A program made the translations under genes and the position numbers. Shown piece after piece: positions 40,070 to 42,848 of a stretch of 42,848 bases of DNA. The notes beneath the pieces are model-generated. The model was not told the origin of the DNA. It ran no database searches and worked only from the letters and a program-made list of their open reading frames with translations. The stretch's first letter is position 1. Each line of letters begins with the position of its first letter. The DNA comes from Actinomycetes bacterium. Its GTDB lineage: Bacteria > Actinomycetota > Actinomycetes > Nanopelagicales > Nanopelagicaceae. The stretch lies in assembly GCA_919902125.1 (NCBI GenBank), contig CAKKQM010000004.1, positions 1 to 42,848 of the forward strand, given 5' to 3'.

Positions 40070-41992
40070 TCAAGAACCTTCAAGAATTTCACCGCTTTGC
40101 GCATCAAAAGCCGGCTCTGGCTGCCTATGTAGATTCGACGCGACTATTGCGGCGATCTTGTTACCGATACCGGGCACCTGCGCGATCTCATCTTCGCTGG
40201 CTCGACGAATAGCCGCAACTGAACCAAATCGTTCAAGTAACGCAGAACGACGTACTTCGCCCAACTGCGCAATTTCATCTAAAATAGATTCCAACATAAC
40301 ACGTGATCGCCGTGATCTGTGGAAAGTGATTGCAAAGCGATGGGCTTCGTCCCGGATGCGTTGGAGAAGATAGAGTCCCTCACTTGTTCGCGGAAGGATA
40401 AGCGGATCTTTTTGATGCGGCAACCAGACTTCTTCAAGTCGCTTGGCCAGGCCGCAGAGCGCAATATCATTCATGCCCAATTCATTTAACGCTCGAGCAG
40501 CCGCGGCAACTTGCGGTACACCACCATCGACAAGAATCAATTGGGGTGGATAGGAGAATTTACTTGGTCGTCCACCACTTTCTTGCACGTCTTTTGGATC
40601 CACGGAACGCTCATCGAGCAGCCTTTTCAACCTTCGAGAAATTACTTGGTGCATAGCGCGCGTATCATCCCAGGCCGTTGACGTGTCAATAATGAATCGT
40701 CGATACTCGCTCTTTTTCGGCACGCCATCTTCAAAGACCACCATGGATGCGACTACCGATGTTCCAGAAATATTGGAGATATCAAAACACTCAATACGAA
40801 GCGGAGGGGTATCAAGGTCTAGTGCTTCCTGGACCTCAACCAGGGCTTTGCCGCTAAGTGCAGAATCGCTAGCTCGTTTATTAACATATTGAATCAATGC
40901 ATACTGCGCATTTCGCTTCACGGTATTGAGAATTTCGACTTTTTCGCCTCGCTGCGGCACCTTGATTTCAACTTTTGATCCGCGCAGACCGCCTAGCCAA
41001 TTCTCCAATGTAACCGTGTCAGCCGGCAGTTGGTTGATAAGGATCTCACGTGGGATATCGGCACCTGCACTTTGACCATAGATTAATGCGAAGAGCGCAG
41101 AGACTTCATCTTCGCCTTCCAATGAAAGTTTCTGATCTACCAACCACGAACGTGATCCTTTGATCGCTCCCCCACGAATAGTAAAAAGGGAACCAGCGGC
41201 GTGCATCCCCTCATGATGAATCGCAATCACATCTGCGCAGAGACTTTCAGGCAAAGTTGCATCAGTAGATTCGCGAGCACGCTCCATTGCTGTTATCTGA
41301 TCGCGGATCTTGGCAGCACGTTCAAACTCTTCACTTTTAGCCGCTTCTTCCATTTCTCGGTGCAGAGTCGGCACTATCTCGCCCTGTGGCGCACCCATAA
41401 ATTCCACAAGGCGGTCAACCAAGTGCTTGTGGTCGACTTGAGAAATCCAGCCCACACACGGCGCTGCGCATTTACCGATATCCCCTAAAAGACATTGGCG
41501 TCCGCTCTTTTGAGCTTTTTCAAAATTGTTCGTACTGCACGAACGGACTGGAAAGACTTTTAAAATAACATCGTAAGTATTTCGCAACGCCCAAGTATGA
41601 GTGAAGGGGCCAAAATATTTGACTCCTGAACGCTTCTGCTTCCGTGTGATAAAAACGCGAGGAAATTCGTCATTTATTGAAAGGGCTAGATATGGGTAGG
41701 ACTTGTCATCGCGAAATTGCACATTGTAAGTGGGGTTGTACTGCTTGATCCACGCGAATTCTAATTGAAGAGCGTCAACTTCAGTATCAACGATGGTCCA
41801 ATCCACTCGTGCTGCCTCATGCACCATCCGATGCGTACGCTCTGGAAGATTATTTTGAAAATAGTTGCTTAAACGCGATTTTAAACTCAGCGCCTTGCCC
41901 ACGTAAATGACGCGATCATTGCCGTCGAAAAATCGGTAAACACCCGGCAGCCCCGGAATATCGGTCGGGCGATAACTGCTGGGCTCGGCCAT
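40070..41992 (-). CDS. uvrC: Excinuclease ABC subunit C
   Basis: 640 aa; PGVYRFFDGNDRVIYVGKALSLKSRLSNYF, LIEC-like RIECFDISNISGTSVVASMVVFEDG, C-terminal HhH. Confidence 0.97.
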   Translation of the reverse strand: MAEPSSYRPTDIPGLPGVYRFFDGNDRVIYVGKALSLKSRLSNYFQNNLPERTHRMVHEAARVDWTIVDTEVDALQLEFAWIKQYNPTYNVQFRDDKSYPYLALSINDEFPRVFITRKQKRSGVKYFGPFTHTWALRNTYDVILKVFPVRSCSTNNFEKAQKSGRQCLLGDIGKCAAPCVGWISQVDHKHLVDRLVEFMGAPQGEIVPTLHREMEEAAKSEEFERAAKIRDQITAMERARESTDATLPESLCADVIAIHHEGMHAAGSLFTIRGGAIKGSRSWLVDQKLSLEGEDEVSALFALIYGQSAGADIPREILINQLPADTVTLENWLGGLRGSKVEIKVPQRGEKVEILNTVKRNAQYALIQYVNKRASDSALSGKALVEVQEALDLDTPPLRIECFDISNISGTSVVASMVVFEDGVPKKSEYRRFIIDTSTAWDDTRAMHQVISRRLKRLLDERSVDPKDVQESGGRPSKFSYPPQLILVDGGVPQVAAAARALNELGMNDIALCGLAKRLEEVWLPHQKDPLILPRTSEGLYLLQRIRDEAHRFAITFHRSRRSRVMLESILDEIAQLGEVRRSALLERFGSVAAIRRASEDEIAQVPGIGNKIAAIVASNLHRQPEPAFDAQSGEILEGS

Positions 41993-42848
41993 TATCTATT
42001 TACCGCGAGGCTCTTGCGGGTCTTGGTTAAAACCCCTGCCAAAAAATGTCCCGTATAACTCCTCTTATTCTGGGCCACTTCCTCTGGTGTTCCTTCGGCA
42101 ACAACCGTGCCTCCTCGGAAGCCGCCTTCAGGCCCCATGTCAATCACCCAATCAGCAGATTTGATGACATCAAGATTATGCTCAATAACTACAACGGTGT
42201 TTCCAGTATCAACCAGACGATTGAGAACGCCAAGTAACTTACTGACATCTTCAAAATGTAATCCTGTTGTCGGCTCATCAAGAACATAGATCGTGCGACC
42301 TGTAGAGCGACGTTGCAGTTCGGTTGCAAGCTTTACACGTTGGGCCTCGCCGCCTGAAAGAGTTGGAGCCGATTGTCCAAGGCGAACATAACCAAGTCCG
42401 ACATCACAGAGCGTATTAAGAAAGCGGGCGATCGTTGGAACGGCTTGAAAAAAATCCCGAGCTTGCTCAATAGGCATGTCCAGCACTTCAGCAATAGTCT
42501 TACCTTTGTAATGCACCTCTAAGGTTTCGCGGTTATAACGCGCGCCATGACAGACTTCGCAAGGCACATAAACATCAGGCAAGAAGTTCATCTCGATTGT
42601 GATAGTGCCATCGCCTGCGCAATTCTCACATCGACCACCTTTGACGTTGAAAGAGAAGCGACCTTGCAAATATCCACGGACTTTAGCTTCGGATGTCTCA
42701 GCAAAGAGTGCGCGGATCTTGTCAAAGACACCGGTATAGGTTGCTGGATTAGAACGCGGAGTGCGACCAATAGGTGATTGATCTACATGGACAACTTTGT
42801 CAAGTAAATCAATGCCAGTAATCGTACGATGACGTCCAGGAACCAGAC
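41992..42848 (-). CDS. uvrA: Excinuclease ABC subunit A, C-terminal part (continues past window edge)
   Basis: Frame remains open to 42848; [39 protein letters not shown] zinc motif, [28 protein letters not shown]. Confidence 0.98.
   Translation of the reverse strand, partial: LVPGRHRTITGIDLLDKVVHVDQSPIGRTPRSNPATYTGVFDKIRALFAETSEAKVRGYLQGRFSFNVKGGRCENCAGDGTITIEMNFLPDVYVPCEVCHGARYNRETLEVHYKGKTIAEVLDMPIEQARDFFQAVPTIARFLNTLCDVGLGYVRLGQSAPTLSGGEAQRVKLATELQRRSTGRTIYVLDEPTTGLHFEDVSKLLGVLNRLVDTGNTVVVIEHNLDVIKSADWVIDMGPEGGFRGGTVVAEGTPEEVAQNKRSYTGHFLAGVLTKTRKSLAVNR

Overview
The window is an actinobacterial chromosome segment; gene content, gene order and the 16S sequence suggest a compact, freshwater-type genome, which is inference. 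Nearly all of it is densely packed housekeeping genes. In order: the 5' part of a 16S rRNA gene with its leader and promoter (minus strand); tyrS-argH-argG-argR-argD-argB-argJ-argC; pheT-pheS; a lone DUF3800-like gene on the opposite strand; an rRNA methyltransferase of the SpoU/TrmH type; rplT-rpmI-infC; fabI(inhA)-fabG; DUF3099 and SURF1; an ABC exporter; a suf Fe-S operon with its SufR-type regulator; ctaA; tkt-tal-pgi; rbpA; secG-tpiA-pgk-gap; whiA-yvcK-rapZ; uvrC-uvrA (uvrA partial). I found no obvious new multi-gene system, CRISPR array, transposase or tRNA. The main anomalies are: (1) a single in-frame TAG in an otherwise intact pheS; (2) a DUF3800 gene inserted head-to-head with pheS, splitting the usual rplT-methyltransferase-pheST order; (3) a perfect 23-bp direct repeat just upstream of the pheS promoter; (4) clean local absence of argF and of zwf-opcA-pgl, with the flanking genes overlapping; (5) several operator or leader elements (ARG-box pair, SufR-like site, rrn boxB/boxA-like leader, AUC-initiated infC with a structured leader); (6) repeated leaderless promoter architecture. 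All calls come from reading the sequence and protein motifs; no database search was run.
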